Position numbers and translations under genes: made by a program. Positions 62,455 to 64,000 of a stretch of DNA of 64,000 nt are shown piece after piece. Location of the stretch: assembly GCA_905479495.1 (NCBI GenBank), contig CAJQMR010000039.1:62001-126000 (forward strand). Direction: 5' to 3'. The notes under the pieces are model-generated. The model had not been told where the DNA came from and ran no database searches. It saw only the letters and a program-made list of their open reading frames with translations. Within the stretch, counting starts at the first letter, position 1. Each line of letters opens with the position of its first letter. This DNA is from an uncultured Anaerolineae bacterium. Lineage in GTDB: Bacteria; Chloroflexota; Anaerolineae; Promineifilales; Promineifilaceae.

Positions 62455-64000
62455 TTAGTCGCGGTTTGCTTGCCAGCTTAAGGTTTGCAGCCCTACGCTC
62501 AAAGCAGATTTAACCGTGGAGATGTCAGAAGCCACCATCTTGAGATAGGTGATGATTGGGCCGGGACGGAACGCCCATTCACGGAAGGCACGGCGCTGCC
62601 AATACAGCAGGCGCTCGGCTGACAAACCTTCATAGTCCAGCACGGTGCCTTTATCCATATCCACCTGTTCCCAACGTGTACCCGGACGGAACCAGCCATT
62701 TTTCACCACTTCAAAGAAGAAAGGTGTGCCGGGGTATGGCGCCGCTACATGGAACAGGGCAATATCCAGGGGCAATCCTTTGGAGAAATCAATCGTTTCG
62801 CGAATGGTTGCTTCCGTTTCACCAGGCAAGCCAATGATGAAGTAACCCCAGTTCTTAATACCAGCGTTACGTGCCCATTGCAGGGAACGAGCCGCTTTGT
62901 CTGGGTAAGCACCTTTGCGTGCATGACGCAAAATTTGTTCACTGCCGCTTTCGATACCCCAGGAAATAAGCCAGTTTCCAGCTTTGCCCATCATGGTTAG
63001 CAGCTCTTCATCCACGTAATCGACCCGGCTGTTGCAGGTCCATTTCAGGTTGATTTTCTCATCAATCATCCGTTGGCACAGTTCCATCACCTGGTCGCGA
63101 TTGACGGTGAAGAGGTCGGCATACATGTGAATGTTATTGAGGCCCATTTTCTTGAGCATCCACAACTCTTCCATAATATTTTCGGCCGAACGGAGGCGTA
63201 CAGAGAATTGGTAGCTAACGTGTTTGATGCAGTAGGTGCAGCCAGCGGGGCAGCCACGGCTGGTGACGATAAAGGTAAAGGGCCCTTTAATAAGCGGCAT
63301 CCGGTATTTGTCCCAGGGAAGCAGTTGGTGCATAGGCAACGGCATGTCATCCAGGTTAGGGATAAACGGCCGTGTCAGGTTCACCATGATCTCTTCCCCA
63401 TCGCGCCAGACTAGCCCTTTCAATTTACGCAAATTAACGGTGCCATCTTCATCATAAGCTGGCTCGTACATAGGATCGTGCGTATCAAAAATTTTCTGAA
63501 TGTTTTCAGGGCGCTGATCCACTTTGCCTTCCAACACATCCATCAAATCGCGAATGGTAAGGTCTGGCTCACCCAACAAAATGTAATCCAGGGCAGGATA
63601 CGGCCGCATTGTTTCACGCGGAATGGGCGTTACGTGCGTGCCAAAAGCAATCGTTTGGGCCCCGCGCGCTTTGGCCAAAAAACAACCATACATATCATTT
63701 TCTAGCGTAGGTGCCGTGACCTGTGTCAGATAATACTTTGGTTTCAGCTCATCCAGCTTTTTGGCAAAAGCTGGCCAGCTCATCCGCTCAGCATTGGCGT
63801 CGATGACAGCGACAGAATGCTGTGGGTACAGCATGGCAGCCATCTGCGCCAGAGAAACCTGGGGCCATACCATATTTTCGCGGGTGCGACGCCCCACGCG
63901 ATGCTGCGTCCGAATCCATAAGCCGCCATCGGGGGTTGGCGGATTGACCAAGACGATATCAACTGCTTTGGGATCGCGATCTTCTTCTAACAAGCCTTGA
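62455..64000 (-). CDS. B12-binding radical SAM protein (start may lie beyond the window)
   Basis: At least 512 residues. The N-terminal B12-binding-type Rossmann domain begins VDIVLVNPPTPDGGLW and includes a GEPD segment (residues about 141-144). The radical SAM core has the cluster motif CPAGCTYC, whose three cysteines are at about 248, 252 and 255, and GLNNIHMYADLF and GLPGETEATIRETIDF downstream. Homologues (class B methylases, BchE-like and hopanoid-type enzymes) methylate or rearrange unactivated carbons. TTG 63993 is a possible start; the frame is open to base 64000, so the true start may lie outside. Its role in the glycan cluster is unknown, but a sugar or lipid modification fits the context. 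Confidence 0.88.
   Translation of the reverse strand, partial: QGLLEEDRDPKAVDIVLVNPPTPDGGLWIRTQHRVGRRTRENMVWPQVSLAQMAAMLYPQHSVAVIDANAERMSWPAFAKKLDELKPKYYLTQVTAPTLENDMYGCFLAKARGAQTIAFGTHVTPIPRETMRPYPALDYILLGEPDLTIRDLMDVLEGKVDQRPENIQKIFDTHDPMYEPAYDEDGTVNLRKLKGLVWRDGEEIMVNLTRPFIPNLDDMPLPMHQLLPWDKYRMPLIKGPFTFIVTSRGCPAGCTYCIKHVSYQFSVRLRSAENIMEELWMLKKMGLNNIHMYADLFTVNRDQVMELCQRMIDEKINLKWTCNSRVDYVDEELLTMMGKAGNWLISWGIESGSEQILRHARKGAYPDKAARSLQWARNAGIKNWGYFIIGLPGETEATIRETIDFSKGLPLDIALFHVAAPYPGTPFFFEVVKNGWFRPGTRWEQVDMDKGTVLDYEGLSAERLLYWQRRAFREWAFRPGPIITYLKMVASDISTVKSALSVGLQTLSWQANRD

Overview
The window looks like a chromosome segment of a Chloroflexota bacterium, probably of the Anaerolineae type. This is an inference from gene content and style (moderate GC, many ABC/glycan genes, threonine-proline-rich membrane-anchored surface proteins); no rRNA or marker gene is present to prove it. 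No tRNA, rRNA, CRISPR array, transposase or phage gene was recognised.

Layout. (1) 1-14.4 kb, housekeeping and accessory genes on both strands: the 3' end of argH, a lone receiver-domain protein, an aldo/keto reductase, a short-chain dehydrogenase, an Eis-like acetyltransferase, an MFS transporter, an AraC regulator with a GyrI-like domain next to a free-standing GyrI-like protein, an MscS channel overlapping a PLP-dependent (arginine-type) decarboxylase, and two unusual exported proteins in which solute-binding domains are fused to an OmpA-like domain or to a von Willebrand A domain, followed by a methyltransferase. (2) 14.6-23.9 kb: a tRNA-dihydrouridine synthase, folE, a type II NADH dehydrogenase, rpe and tkt as a translationally close pair, a second dehydrogenase, a small zinc-ribbon protein, an SRAP (HMCES/YedK) DNA-protein crosslinking protein and a GmhB-like phosphatase. 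(3) 23.9-64 kb: about 40 kb read almost wholly from the minus strand and devoted to a surface polysaccharide. It holds a Wzz/BY-kinase fusion, GmhA and a heptose kinase, six GT4 and one GT2 glycosyltransferases, two GT39-like membrane glycosyltransferases, two Wzy/O-antigen-ligase-like proteins, a Wzm/Wzt ABC exporter with a carbohydrate-recognition tail, two PAPS sulfotransferases, three alkaline-phosphatase-superfamily enzymes, two membrane-anchored Asp-box beta-propellers, a carbamoyltransferase/SxtJ-like/DUF5989/SGNH module and a B12-type radical SAM enzyme. Together these suggest a sulfated, carbamoylated and possibly heptose-containing glycan that is assembled, exported and remodelled at the cell surface.

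The strongest unexplained signal is not a gene. The 8-bp palindrome ACGGCCGT occurs at least 93 times in 64 kb (about one is expected by chance), spread evenly about once per 690 bp over all regions and mostly inside genes, where it encodes recurring Glu-Thr-Ala-Val, Gly-Arg or Arg-Pro peptides in unrelated proteins. It resembles the HIP1 octamer of cyanobacteria but has a different sequence. Intergenic gaps also carry many short palindromic or heptamer-built repeats, and the folE-ndh gap holds three interleaved inverted repeats that could form a chained pseudoknot just before a terminator.
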